Of a DNA stretch of 64,000 bases, positions 10,468 to 23,170 are shown in pieces. Each line of letters starts with the position of its first letter. Position 1 is the first letter of the stretch. The position numbers and the translations under genes are program-made. The notes below the pieces were generated by a model, which ran no database searches, was not told the origin of the DNA, and worked only from the letters and a program-made list of their open reading frames with translations. Source of the stretch: Sambucus nigra (Eukaryota > Streptophyta > Magnoliopsida > Dipsacales > Adoxaceae); contig OX422211.1 in the NCBI GenBank assembly GCA_949130495.1, forward strand, positions 539,464,872-539,528,871, read 5' to 3'.

Positions 10468-11751
10468 ATGGCTCTCCCTGGTAGCATTCAGTTTGCTAAT
10501 TACCTCAAAGCCTTGGAAGCAATGTGCTCTTATAATGTTGACTACGATGCTTTCAACATGCGTTGAGTCTCTTTGTGGCGCAACTGGCCCATTGAGTGGA
10601 ACATGTTAATGGAGGCGGTACAATTTTGGTACCCTGAAGGCCAAGTATTCTTATTTGGGTTGGATGAGGTTTGTACTACCTACGAGGAATTTTTTTCCAT
10701 GTTGTGGATAAATCCCAGTGTTATAGCGGCTTTGCCTGAGTTTTCCTTTTATACTAGGGATTTGTTGGCCGAGCTTCTTCGTATTTCGCCTTCGGTGGCT
10801 AGACCACTAGTTGCTGGATGAATGATCTCCCTTTAGGTGATGTTATAATCTGTGCATTTGTCGGAGGTTGGCGATGCTGGATACGCCGGAGCCATTGTTC
10901 TGGGCTTAGTATCAAAATTGCTGCTGGTGACTAGGGAAATGCTGGCGGACCCACAACTTGTAGCCATTACTTCATAGATGTCATACCGTCGCAATCCAGC
11001 GGAGATGATACTTGAAGAGACTTTAAATGTCTTGGATGCTTGGCAAGAAGGTCGTTCTGACTTTGTGAGGGGTAGCCCCGTGATGTTATTCATGTGGTTG
11101 TTTGAAAGACTACGCCTGGTGACTCCTCCGGAATACCCTTTGTCGGCTGTACCCAACTTCTTCTCGTGTTATTTCATCAGCATTGGTTTGGATATTGAGA
11201 GCTAGGAGAACTGGTTAGTGCCTTGGTGGGGACAGTTACTACCTATGTTGGAACTGGAAGAATACCCATATGTTCGGCTAGTTGGCCTTAGACATATATC
11301 TTTCTATTTCCCTTGGCAGCTTCTGCACCAATTTGGCTGGGAGCAGGTCGTGCCACCTCGGACACTAGATTTCTTTTCGATAGAAGATTTGACTGAGCGT
11401 ATGCGAATGCGGCTTGGCTCTTTGTGGGAGAGTCGACGTCCATAGACCCATCCCTCTCAGTCTATTGGCAGAGTTTGGCACGTCCCCGGGGATTATATGA
11501 AGTGGTTATGGAGGAGACTAGTCAACAAGATGTTGGTAGTGGAGACTGGACAAAGGTGGATTATTTTATTTAATACCATGGAAGGAGGCGTTGTTATTTT
11601 TTGAGGCTGGTTCGAGCCTATTAATCCATGGAGCGTCTATGGTATTCCGTTTAGGCAGGGGAAGCTTGGGGACCCTAGGATGTAGATGATGATGATGGAG
11701 CGGGCTCCTTTGGTAGCTATGGGTAAGACTCTAGGGGAGTTTGTTGTGTAA
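10468..11751 (+). pseudogene. DUF7745-like gene, second antisense passenger of the gypsy element
   Basis: One reading frame of 428 codons from ATG 10468 to TAA 11749, interrupted by in-frame stops at 10564, 10819, 10834, 10846, 10975, 11203, 11443 and two more before the end. No frameshift is needed. Typical elements are VFLFGLDEVCTTYEEFFSML (from 10642), a leucine-rich helical stretch, FMWLFERLRL (near 11089) and VRLVGLRHISFYFPWQLL (near 11270). This matches my recollection of DUF7745 (an N-terminal WDP..VF.FG..ELCPTYEEF block, later a W/G-rich block), a plant domain without known function found in many retrotransposon-linked proteins. The gene converges on the gypsy pol stop at 12210. Stops are nearly all TGA or TAG, as expected from cytosine deamination. 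Family assignment is from memory of the motif pattern and is moderate. Confidence 0.65.
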
Positions 11752-12209
11752 TGGGGAATAAATGTGGGGATTTTATTCGGTTTTTTAGGAAGGTAGGGGG
11801 GAAGGGAGTTATCCATTCCTTTTCTCATGTAATCTATATCGTAATTTCTTATTAGTGAAATAAACAAGTTTTTGATCATCCAGTTGTGCCTTTTGATGAG
11901 TTTTGTATTTTTGAATTATCTATACCGATCTCTAAGGCATACATAATCCTTTTGTTCAAGTATATGTTAGAATGAACTGTCATTCTCGAAGATAAGAAAA
12001 GAATAGTTTTTTGTGAAAAAGAAAAGGACAGTGCTCATGTAAGATGTATGAGCTGCCAACGTACCTCTGGGGTTTTGAAAATTTTAAATTTGTTTGAAAA
12101 TGTTTTTTTTGCAGAGGATCAGGCCCACGTAGTTATGGGTAGAGGGAAATGAAGAGTTTTTTTAAATAAAAGGGATATGAGAAGAGTCGTAGCGCGCCGA
12201 GATTTCGAA
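11752..12209. other. Gap between the antisense gene and the gypsy pol stop
   Basis: Non-coding on both strands. It would contain the overlapping 3' ends of the gypsy pol and the antisense transcript. Nothing else is recognisable. Confidence 0.4.
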
Positions 12210-12237
12210 CTAGGGATAGAACTTCTTGAGATGGTGA
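12210..12237 (-). pseudogene. Last codons of the gypsy integrase, cut off by the copia insertion
   Basis: On the minus strand this reads HHLKKFYP then TAG (12210-12212), the usual end of plant gypsy integrases. The preceding residues (ARPVNL) are at 22144-22160, on the far side of the copia. The 5 bases GGTGA at 12233-12237 are the left target duplication. Confidence 0.9.
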
Positions 12238-14241
12238 TGAAGCCCTTATACTTTTGACTCATTTGAGTCTAGACTGTAAAAGAGCTCATCTAGTTTGGAA
12301 ATTGTGACAAAATTGTGTCCATCCTAGAAACCAAAGAGCCTCAGAGATTGTTTTGCTTCTCCTATTCATCTTGTAATGATCCTGAGACTATAGCCATCAC
12401 TCACACACTTAGAACTTAATTTTTACATATCATATTGCACCTTTATGTGTATTAATGTGGTGAGTGTGTTTAAATCCCTCAATTTGATTTTTATTAATTT
12501 TTTTGGGAATTTTAAACATCTTTTAATTAAGGTTTTATTAAACTAAAACTTGATTTAAAAAGTTTTGGGGTTAATATCTAAATATGTTTTGTTGTGGTTT
12601 TTGGCCTTAAGTTACTCTGGGTAGAAACCAAAAGCGCCAGAGACTCCAGGGTTGGCTTTGTAATTAGTTTTGGACGCGCGTTTGTATTCGTTCTATGGCC
12701 AACACTTGCTGCTCCCTGATTGGCCTGACTTGTGTTTCTTTACAGAGACATTAGTTGAGAATGTTATCAGCCCTTGGATCAAATGTTATCGATGGCCAGC
12801 ATGTTGTTTTGGTGAATCCCCGTGTAATCCCCTAAGCCAATCACAGCCTGTTTAATCCACCGCTTGTTGTGAGCCCTTGGATTGAAGTCAAAGAAGCTTG
12901 ACTCAATCACAGTCGTCTGTTTTGATTGAACGTCTGGAACCTTCTCCTCTTGCTATTTAAAGGACTCTCATCTCAGCCTTCGAAAGCTTTTGTCATTTTG
13001 AAAATTCTCAGAGAAAGAATAGAGAGAGAGAGAGAGAAGAAAGAGAAGAGAGAGAGAGAAACCAGAGAGTCAAGTTAGAAACCCTAACTTCGTCTAAAAC
13101 TTCTCCAACCTAAACCACTTACCTCTCCAAAACACCATAACCAAATAAACACCATCTTTAGTGTTTCTTGAGTTTATGAGAGTTCGAGTTGAGTGATCTT
13201 GGGTTGCTGTAACCTTGTGTTCATAAAATCTTATTTCCAACTTAGACACCTACTCAGATCTTGTTTCTGATTCAATAGAAATCATAGATCTGAAGTTTTT
13301 CATGTCATAATACACTTAGTTGCATTTTATTTCTCATCTTGAGAAGTACATTGTTGATTGTTTTCTGTTAAAACATTTTATTACTTCAGAATCAACAATA
13401 GATGTTTTTCTGTTTCTAGTTCTTGTAAAACTAGACCTCTGACCTATTTGGAATCACACTTGGAGATTTTCAGTCTCGAAAATATTTTCAAAACTGAGAC
13501 TGATTAAGATCTTGACCGATTTATAAGCAAGATATCCGTGGGTTCTGGGATATATTGAAAGGTCAAACAAGGTCCTAAATTTTGTAAGAAAGAAAGAAAA
13601 GAAAATTTCACAGCATATAGTGTAAATTGTAATTTGTTAGGATTGTTTGTATCTAATAAGAGTGCGTGTGTGCATGCATGTGTTATAGAACACTTTTCAC
13701 AAACATCTTCACACTACATACACTGAAAGTGTTGGCTATAAGATTTGGTGAACATAAGTCGACGTAACGTGCTAAAACAAAGGAAGAGTTGACAAACTGA
13801 GAAGACTACATCAACAATCAAGATCTGCAGAAAAGTTTAAGGACGCCAGAGGGTACAATCCTGAACTTGTATAGATTTGTTATTGTGTGCATGTTAGTTA
13901 AATAGATTGTAACTCACATATTTGTTTTAGTGAATTTTTTATGTTACTCCGTAGAAGGAGTCGTGGATGTTTCCTCAAGGGTGAGGTTTTACCACGTTAA
14001 AAATCCTGAGTATTGATATTTCTACATCTTCTCATCCCATTCTGATGTGTGCTGAGTTTAAGATATTTTAAACTGTTTACTGAAACTTGTTATCAAATCT
14101 TGTCCTAATCTCGTACATAATTTTGTTAACACATCTTGTGTTCAAAATCAGTTTGATTTAAGTAAAGAGTTTCTTCAACAAACTTTTCGGAGTTGCTTAA
14201 ATAGTTTATTTTCAATAAACGGCTTTAGCAACGCTATTTCA
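12238..14241 (+). repeat. 5' LTR of the SIRE-like copia
   Basis: Starts TGAAGCCC, ends GCTATTTCA. A TATA-like box TATTTAAAG lies at 12954-12962, followed by a (GA)n-rich stretch at 13020-13060 in the presumed untranslated leader. Confidence 0.95.
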
Positions 14242-14243
14242 AT

Positions 14244-14255
14244 TGGTATCAGAGC
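14244..14255 (+). promoter_or_regulatory. Primer binding site, initiator Met-tRNA type
   Basis: TGGTATCAGAGC, complementary to the 3' end of plant initiator tRNA-Met, two bases after the 5' LTR. Confidence 0.95.
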
Positions 14256-14316
14256 TTTTGGTGAACTTATTTCAAAAAGATCCTGAGTTTCTGAAACTGT
14301 TTTCTCAAAATCAATC

Positions 14317-16950
14317 ATGGACGAGAAAAATGAAAGATATGGTAACTTGACTAGACCTCCAGTCTTTGATGGAACCAATTTTTCTTACTGGAAAGTAAGG
14401 ATGATTGCTTTCATTCAAGGAACTTTGGGAGATGATGTCTGGGACATTATTGAAAATGGATACTCTTATCCTACTAAACCAGCCACTGAAGGAAGTAATG
14501 AGAGGGTTAAGAAAATATTAAGTGAGTTTACTCAAGAAGAGAAACAAGTTTCTCGCAATTATAATAAAGGAAAGAATGCCATATTTATGTCTATAAATGA
14601 ACATGAGTTCAAGAGAATCTCATCTTGTACCACTTCTAAGGAAGCATGGGATACCTTGATTACTGCCCATGAAGGAGACTCTAGGGTTAAGGCTGCTAAA
14701 ACTCAGATGTTAATTCAACAGTATAATTCTTTAATCATGTCTGAATCTGAGTCTTTTGATGACTTCTATATGAACTTGACTGATATTGTCACTAAAATGC
14801 ATGCTAATGGTATAACTTATGATAGACAAGAAATTGTGTCTAAAATTCTGAGATCATTACCACAGAAATTTGACAATAAAAGATATGCTATTGAGGAAAT
14901 GTGTGATATAAATCTCACTCCTGAATTACTCAGTAGTAAATTAAGAACTGTGGAAATGGAATTAGAGTTTAAGAAACAATTGACCCACACTCATAGGAAA
15001 CATACCAATTCCAATCTTAGCTTTACTTCTAAGATGATTAAGCCTGAGTTAAACACTCCTAGTAATGATTCTGATGAGGACTGTGACTTAGAAAGTCTAG
15101 ATAATCAGATTTCCCTAATGTCAAAACAATTCAAGAAAATTGTTAAATTTAGAAACAGTATTGCAAATAGACAGGGCAAGTCTAATTATTCAACTCCTTC
15201 AAATCACAAGTCCCATGAGAAACCTCATGACAAACAGAACAAGGACAACACAAGACCTCACAGAGACCTCAAGAAGACTGAATGCTATAGATGTGGTAAA
15301 CTAGGACACATTGCTCAAGACTGTAGAGTTAATTTAATTACCCAAAACAAACACTCTAGAGCCAACATCTGCAAAATATGGGATGACTCAAGTGACTCTG
15401 AAAATGAGGAACCTGAGACATCTGATGGTTTTGATCCTTGTTTATCCTTCTTTGCCAAAATCATATATAATGATGATATGCCTGTGCTTGATAGTGAGGA
15501 TGAGTCTAGTAATTCTAGCTCTGTTGCCTTGAATCATACTTTAACTGGTTTAGATGCTTTACTTACTGAGAACATTAATACTTCTTCCTCGGGGTGTGTG
15601 AGTCAAAGGGGAATCGATACTGCTGATGTCAATGGGTGCGTGAGTTTAAGAAATGAAACCTTAGGGGTCACTTCACACACCTCACTTAGTGACTCAGACA
15701 ATGAAGATCTCCCAGATATACACACTCTATATTCTAAAACTCTAAAGAAAAGCACTAGACTAGAAAAGATTGTGAAAGATCTTACCAAAAAGCTAGAGGA
15801 TCTAAGCCTGATGGTAAAACTGAATGCTGAAGAGTATACTACTCAATGCATGTCTCATGAAAGTGAAATCAAAGTGTTTGATGAAAAACTGAAAACTTTG
15901 ACTGAAGCTAATGAAATTCTGGAGAAAAAATACAAAGGGACATTATTAGAATTGGAAGAAACCAAAGAAAAGACAGCAACTGTGTTCAAAAAATTTACAA
16001 AATTTGAAAACAATTCTAAATGTTTTGAGGAATTCGTTGTTGAATCTAAAACCAATTCTGATGATCGAACTGGTATAGGGTTTTGCCCCAATTTGAAGAC
16101 ACAAACAAAACATGTTGAACCTATCAAATTTGTGTCAGGAGGCAAAAGACCTATTGAAACATGTCCAGACTTTCATTCACTAAAAACTGAGTTTGATCAT
16201 CAAAACACTAACACTGGAGATGCAAGTTGCTCTAAGCATGAAAGTTTACCAAAGGAAAAATATGTTTGCCCCCCAATTAGGAAAAGTGAACCTTCTTTCA
16301 AACCTGTGCTACCTAGGAATAAAATTCAGCCTCAAAATTTCTCAAAACCTTTGTTTAGAGACTTTCCTAAGATAAACCCCATTCTGAGCAATCTTTATTG
16401 CTCCTATTGTGATATATATGGACATTCTTTCGATGATTGCTATGCTAGGAGACTGATTAAGCCTATCTATAATACTTCCATGTATCAAAACTTTAACTAT
16501 TGTAGGAGGAGTCGTAACAATTATGTCCTTCCCAGGCCACCAGACAAAAACTCCAACTATAGGAATAGAAAGACTAAACCTAAAAGGACATTTACTAGAA
16601 GGAATCCCAGAAACTTTTCTAAATCAAATGCTCAGGTGTTTAAATTTACTCAAAAGCATGCGCAAAATGTTTTTCAACAAAAATCTAATGCTCGCAAATT
16701 TTATCAAATGAGAGCAAACAAGCGCAAACAGAAAACCAGAGCAATTTGGGTTAGAAAAGATGATCTAGTACCCCAGATGAAGTGTAATATTGTTATTTCT
16801 GCCTTAAAAGCTGAACTTACATCTTCTGGTTGGTATTTGGATTCTGGATGTTCCAAGCATATGACAGGTGATGATACAAAACTTTTAAATAAAACCCACT
16901 TTGATGGTGAAAAGTTGTTTTTGGTGATGGAGTATCATCCCAGATCATAG
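14317..16950 (+). pseudogene. Copia gag plus start of protease, ended by a frameshift
   Basis: 877 codons from ATG 14317. The N-terminal gag core (residues about 15-220) starts with FSYWKVRMIAFIQG. A CCHC zinc knuckle CYRCGKLGHIAQDC spans residues 323-336. A charged, coiled-coil-prone linker (about 480-600) follows, then a second zinc-knuckle-like motif YCDIYGHSFDDC (about 702-713) and a basic region. The aspartic protease begins with WYLDSGCSKHMTGD; its catalytic D is residue 842. The frame then closes at 16950 because the A-run at 16910-16913 has lost one base; the next frame continues protease and pol directly. Gag would form the virus-like particle; protease would cut the polyprotein. In this lineage gag and pol are normally one frame. 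Gag itself looks intact and could be made. Confidence 0.93.
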
Positions 16951-19826
16951 GCAAAGGAACTCTTAAAGAAAAAGGACTTCCTGTTCTTGAAAATGTTCTC
17001 TTAGTTAAAGGTCTTAAGGCTAATTTACTTAGCATATCGCAATTTTGTGACTCAAACCATACTGTTACTTTTTCAAAGAACAATTACAAGATTTTAAATG
17101 AAAAGGGAGAATGCGTAATTACAGGATTCAGGACTCCTGACAATTGTTATACTGTCATGACTAGTTCTGAAATCTGTAATGTTGCCAGAATGGATGACAA
17201 TGAGATATGGCATAACAGAATGGGTCACATTAATTACGAAAATTTGAGTAAATTATCCTCTCAACAAATAGTTAGAGGAATACCAAAAATTAAACCTATT
17301 CATAACATTGTCTGTGGTCCCTGTCAAGAAGGAAAAATTGTTAAAGCACCTCATAAAAGGGTTAAAGATATCCTTACCACTAATCCCTTAGAACTCATCC
17401 ATATGGACCTAATGGGTCCTTCTCAAACTGTTAGTCTCTGTGGACACAGTTATATTCTAGTTATGGTTGATGACTTCACCAGATTCACTTGGGTAGCTTT
17501 CTTAAAACAGAAATCCGATACTTTTCAAACTTTTTTAAAGATTCTTTTACGAATTGAAAATGAGAAAGACACTCAAGTAAATAGAATCCGAAGTGATAGA
17601 GGTGGTGAATTCAAAGACACTGGTATTATAGAATACTGTGACTATAATGGTTACAAACATGAGTTCAGTGCTCCTAAGACTCCTCAACAAAATGGTATAG
17701 CTGAGAGAAAGAATCGAACCCTTCAAGAGATGGCACGTGTCATGCTCCATGCCAAGAACTTACCTAAGTATTTTTGGGTAGAATCTATTCGTACAGCATG
17801 CCATCTTATTAATAGGGTCTATCTTAGAAAGAATTCCAAACAAACTCCTTATGAACTTTGGTACAATAAAAAGCCTAATCTTAAGTACCTTAGAACCTTT
17901 GGTAGTACCTGCTATGTGTGCAAATATAGGGAACACTTATCTAAATTTGAGAGCAGGGGAGATAAAGCCATATTCTTAGGATATTCACCTAACAGTAGAG
18001 CTTATCGGGTGTACAATCTTTGCACTAAAACCTTAATGGAATCCATAAATGTAATTGTTAGTGACACTACTATAGAAAGCAAGACTAGTGAATTAACTAT
18101 AGAAGAAGAATCATCAAATATTTTAGAAAATGACTCTTCTGAAATAGATAATTCATTACCTATTGAGTCACCTGAAGTACCTAACTGGGTTTCTAAAGAT
18201 CATCCCATAAACAACATAGTTGGTAACCCTAATGAGCCAGTACGTACAAGATCCCAACTTAGAAATTATGCACTTTATGCATGCTTTGTTTCTCTTGTGG
18301 AACCAAAGAATGTAAATGAGGCATTGAATGACTCTCACTGGATTTCTGCAATGCAGGATGAACTTTTACAATTTGTCATTCATGATGTATGGTATCTTGT
18401 TCCACGTCCTGATCACAAAAAGGTTATTGGTACTCGTTGGATTTTCAAAAATAAAACTGATGAAAATGGGATGATAATTAGAAATAAAGCTAGACTAGTT
18501 GCTCAAGGTTATTCCCAAATAGAAGGAATTGATTTTAACGAGACGTTTGCTCCTGTTACTCGTTTAGAATCAGTTCGTCTGCTTCTTGCTATAGCTTGTC
18601 ACATGTATTTTACATTATATCAAATGGATGTTAAATCTGCGTTCCTTAATGGAATACTTACCGAGGAAACCTATGTAGAACAACCTAAAGGGTTCATTGA
18701 CCCTAATTATCCTAATCATGTATTTCGGTTGAAAAGGGCTTTATATGGTCTTAAGCAAGCTCCTAGAGCTTGGTATGAGCGCCTGTCCAGTTTTCTACTG
18801 GATAAAGGTTTCAAAAGAGGTGGAAATGACCAAACCTTATTTGTCAAACATTTTGACAAACACATTACTATCGCTCAAGTCTATGTAGACGATATCATAT
18901 TTGGATCCACTTCTACCTCAGAAGTAAAATCTTTTGCTGAAATTATGAGTAAGGAATTTCAAATGTCCCTTATGGGGGAGTTACAGTTCTTCCTAGGTCT
19001 CCAAGTCAAACAACAACCAGATGGATTGTTTCTTTCGCAGACTAAGTACGCATTAGAGATAGTTAAGAAATTTGGCCTCGAGAGTGCTAAAAGTGCTAAA
19101 ACGCCTATGAGTACTACAGAAAAATTGTCAAAAGATGAAAATGGAAAATCTGTAGATCCTACTTTATATCGTAGTATGATTGGCACATTACTCTATCTGA
19201 CTGCCTCGTGACCTGATATCATGTATGCTATGTGTGTTTGTGCGCGCTATCAAAACAACCCCAAAGAGAGCCATTTAAACTCTGTTAAACGGATAATTAA
19301 ATATGTTAAAGGCACTCTAAATTTAGGAATTTGGTACACGAATGACACACCGAGCACTATTATTGGGTACACTGATGCTGATTGGGCTGGTTGTACTGAT
19401 GATAGTAAAAGCACTTCAGGCGCATGTTGTTATATTGGTAATAACTTGGTAGGATGGAGTAGTAAAAAACAGAACTGCACATCTCTCTCGACTGCTGAAT
19501 CTGAATACATAGCCGCTGGTAGCTGTTGTGCCCAATTATTGTGGCTTAAACAAATGCTAAGTGATTATGGTATTCTAGAACCCACACTTCATCTCTATTG
19601 TGATAATCAAAGCGCGATTAATATTTCTAAGAACCCGGTTCAACACTCGCGAACTAAGCACATTAAAATAAGACATCACTTTATTCGTGAATTAGTTGAA
19701 ACCAAGGAATTAGAAATCAATTATCTTCCTACTGATCTACAACTTGCAGATTTATTTACCAAACCTCTTGATTATAATAGATTCATTTCTTTACGTAAAT
19801 CTATTGGTATGGTTTGTGTCGAGTAA
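16914..19826 (+). pseudogene. Copia pol: protease end, integrase, reverse transcriptase, RNase H, with one stop
   Basis: The frame opens right after the gag frameshift and runs to TAA at 19824, apart from one TGA at 19209-19211. Domains in order: HHCC zinc finger (HNRMGHINYENL ... CGPCQEGK, 17209-17340); integrase core with the D of DLMGPSQ, the D of SDRGGEF and the E of GIAERKNRT; RT with YVDDIIFGS at about 18882; RNase H with DADWAGC, STAESEYIA and the HHF end. The stop sits in LTAS*PDIMYA, where copia RTs have arginine, and CGA to TGA is the change expected from methyl-CpG decay. All catalytic residues I can identify are present. Integrase would insert the cDNA; RT-RNase H would make it in the cytoplasmic particle. 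Confidence 0.93.
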
Positions 19827-20125
19827 ATACCTGTTATATTTTCCAAGTTCCTTCCCTTTGTCCATTTGAGACAAAATGGGGGAGAAATTTGAGTCTATCT
19901 CTGCATATACTAAACAACTTGATCTTAGTAATTCTTTGCAGGTATTCTTCTTGTACAGTCATTCTCTATTGTAATAATAGGATGTTAAACTGTATATAGT
20001 TGAGTTATGTAATTTTTGCTTTCTAGGATTTGGGTAGATAGAACTTTTATAGGAATAGGTTTTTCTTATTTGTTGTCGCCCTACGAGTTCTAGATGACTC
20101 AAAGGAGATTTTGTCTCATATTTCC

Positions 20126-20136
20126 AAAGGGGGAGA
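20126..20136 (+). promoter_or_regulatory. Polypurine tract of the SIRE-like copia
   Basis: AAAGGGGGAGA, one base before the 3' LTR: the plus-strand DNA priming site. The stretch 19827-20125 between pol and this tract is non-coding. Confidence 0.9.
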
Positions 20137-20137
20137 T

Positions 20138-22143
20138 TGAAGCCCTTATACTTTTGACTCATTTGAGTCTAGACTGTAAAAGAGCTCATCTAGTTTGGAA
20201 ATTGTGACAAAATTGTGTCCATCCTAGAAACCAAAGAGCCTCAGAGATTGTTTTGCTTCTCCTATTCATCTTGTAATGATCCTGAGACTATAGCCATCAC
20301 TCACACACTTAGAACTTAATTTTAACATATCATATTGAACCTTTATGTGTATTAATGTGGTGAGTGTGTTTAAATCCCTCAATTTGATTTTTATTAATTT
20401 TTTTGGGAATTTTAAACATCTTTTAATTAAGGTTTTATTAAACTAAAACTTGATTTAAAAAGTTTTGGGGTTAATATCTAAATATGTTTTGTTGTGGTTT
20501 TTGGCCTTAAGTTACTCTGGGTAGAAACCAAAAGCGCCAGAGACTCCAGGGTTGGATTTGTAATTAGTTTTGGACGCGCGTTTGTATTCGTTCTATGGCC
20601 AACACTTGCTGCTCCCTGATTGGCCTGGCTTGTGTTTCTTTACAGAGACATTAGTTGAGAATGTTATCAGCCCTTGGATCAAATGTTATCGATGGCCTGC
20701 ATGTTGTTTTGGTGAATCCCCGTGTAATCCCCTAAGCCAATCACAGCCTGTTTAATCCACCGCCTGTTGTGAGCCCTTGGATTGAAGTCAAAGAAGCTTG
20801 ACTCAATCACAGTCGTCTATTTTGATTGAACGTCTGGAACCTTCTCCTCTTGCTATTTAAAGGACTCTCATCTCAGCCTTCGAAAGCTTTTGTCATTTTG
20901 AAAATTCTCAAAGAAAGAATAGAGAGAGAGAGAGAGAGAATAAAGAGAAGAGAGAGAGAGAAACCAGAGAGTCAAGTTAGAAACCCTAACTTCGTCTAAA
21001 ACTTCTCCAACCTAAACCACTTACCTCTCCAAAACACCATAACCAAATAAACACCATCTTTAATGTTTCTTGAGTTTATGAGAGTTCGAGTTGAGTGATC
21101 TTGGGTTGCTGTAACCTTGTGTTCATAAAATCTTATTTCCAACTTAGACACCTACTCAGATCTTGTTTCTGATTCAATAGAAATCATAGATCTGAAGTTT
21201 TTCATGTCATAATACACTTAGTTGCATTTTATTTCTCATCTTGAGAAGTACATTGTTGATTGTTTTCTGTTAAAACATTTTATTACTTCAGAATCAACAA
21301 TAGATGTTTTTCTGTTTCTAGTTCTTGTAAAACTAGACCTCTGACCTATTTGGAATCACACTTGGAGATTTTCAGTCTCGAAAATATTTTCAAAACTGAG
21401 ACTGATTAAGATCTTGACCGATTTATAAGCAAGATATCCGTGGGTTCTGGGATATATTGAAAGGTCAAACAAGGTCCTAAATTTTGTAAGAAAGAAAGAA
21501 AAGAAAATTTCACAGCATATAGTGTAAATTGTAATTTGTTAGGATTGTTTGTATCTAATAAGAGTGCGTGTGTGCATGCATGTGTTATAGAACACTTTTC
21601 ACAAACATCTTCACACTACATACACTGAAAGTGTTGGCTATAAGATTTGGTGAACATAAGTCGACGTAACGTGCTGAAACAAAGGAAGAGTTAACAAACT
21701 GAGAAGACTACATCAACAATCAAGATCTGCAGAAAAGTTTAAGGACGCCAGAGGGTACAATCCTGAACTTGTATAGATTTGTTATTGTGTGCATGTTAGT
21801 TAAATAGATTGTAACTCACATATTTGTTTTAGTGAATTTTTTGTGTTACTCCGTAGAGGGAGTCGTGGATGTTTCCTCAAGGGTGAGGTTTTACCACGTT
21901 AAAAATCCTGAGTATTGATATTTCTACATCTTCTCATCCCATTCTGATGTGTGCTGAGTTTAAGATATTTTAAACCGTTTACTAAAACTTGTTATCAAAT
22001 CTTGTCCTAATCTCGTACATAATTTTGTTAAGACATCTTGTGTTCAAAATCAGTTTGATTTAAGTAAAGAGTTTCTTCAATAAACTTTTCGGAGTTGCTT
22101 AAATAGTTTATTTTCAATAAACGGCTTTAGCAACGCTATTTCA
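20138..22143 (+). repeat. 3' LTR of the SIRE-like copia
   Basis: Same ends as the 5' LTR; 2 bp longer because of the GA microsatellite. TATA-like box at 20854-20862. Confidence 0.95.
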
Positions 22144-23170
22144 GGTGAAGGTTGACTGGACGAGCCATATCCTCCCCATCTAAGCCGGTGAGCATGGTGG
22201 CTTCGCCGGAGAAGATCTTATTCACAATGTAGGGGCCACTCCTATTGAGCTTGAATTTACCTCTCGGGTCCCAGATGGTCTCTACTATTTCTTTGAGGCC
22301 TAAATCCCCCTCTCGGACACCGCAGTCCTTGAATATCTTGTTGAATGAATGTGCTATTCATCGATGGTACCCTAGTATGTGGTATAGATCTTTCAATCTT
22401 TTTTCATCTAGGAGGGTCAACTCGTCAAGACGACTTTGGCACTAGTCTTCTTCTCTATTTTTTCTTTCAAGCATGATGCACAATGAGGGTATTTCTAGCT
22501 CCATGAGTAGGAATCCTTCCATGTCGTAGACTATAGAGTAAGGGGTAGCCCTAGTAGAGGTTCGAATTGAGGTTCGGTATCCCCTGAGGGCATATAGGAT
22601 CCAGTCGGCCCAATCTCGATAGCTTTCGGTCATCTTGCTGATGATGTCTTTGAGGTTCTTATTGGCGGCTTCAACTGCACCATTTGTTTGAGGTCGGTAC
22701 GGAGAAGATTTTTGTCTCTGAATCCCATATTCATTGACCACTTCTGTGACTTCTTCCTCGAAATCCAACCCGTTATCTGACACTAACTTTTGTGGGACCC
22801 CATATCGATAGATGATGTTTTTCTTGATGAATTTGGCCACTTTCTTAGCATTCAGGACTGTGTATGACTTAGCTTCGACCCACTTGGTGAAGTAATCAAT
22901 GGAAACTAGGATGAACTTATGCCCATTGGAAGCCTTTGGTGTAACCTTCCCTATGATGTCGATGCCCCAGGTGGATAACGACCAGGGAGAGGTCATGTTG
23001 TATAATTCTCGCGGAGGCAAATGTTGAAGGTTGGATAACTATTGGCTTTTGAGGCATATCCGAACATAGGCGGTGCAATCCTGGGTCATATTGGTCCAGT
23101 AGTAGCCTTGTCGGGTGATCTTCTTGGCAAGAATGTGACCGTTCATTTGGGGTCTGCATTCCCCGCTGTG
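22144..23170 (-). pseudogene. Gypsy (Tat) integrase, main part
   Basis: Read on the minus strand. A damaged HHCC zinc finger lies at about 23165-23040 (MNGHILAKKITRQGYYW, then C..C). The catalytic core at 23020-22442 has D in WGIDIIGKV, D in SDNGLDF and E in TNGAVEAANKN. The C-terminal part runs to ARPVNL and is split by the copia from its last codons at 12237-12210. No chromodomain follows, as expected for Tat. The core is open for 192 codons; a stop and frame changes lie around it. Confidence 0.88.

Larger units (their letters stand above)
12238..22143 (+). mobile_element. SIRE/Maximus-like Ty1/copia element, nearly intact
   Basis: 9906 bp with perfect GGTGA duplications (12233-12237, 22144-22148). 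LTRs of 2004 and 2006 bp differ at only about 20 positions by eye (about 99% alike), so the insertion is young. It has an initiator-Met-tRNA primer site, a long gag, and a copia-order pol (protease, integrase, RT, RNase H). The large LTRs, the very long gag linker and the second zinc-knuckle-like motif fit the SIRE lineage. No envelope-like ORF follows pol. One frameshift and one nonsense codon separate it from a full coding frame; it might still be moved by a helper. Confidence 0.95.

Noticed and set aside
14244..14255. A tRNA gene at the Met primer sites
   Set aside because: Only the 12 bases complementary to the tRNA 3' end are present; there is no cloverleaf.
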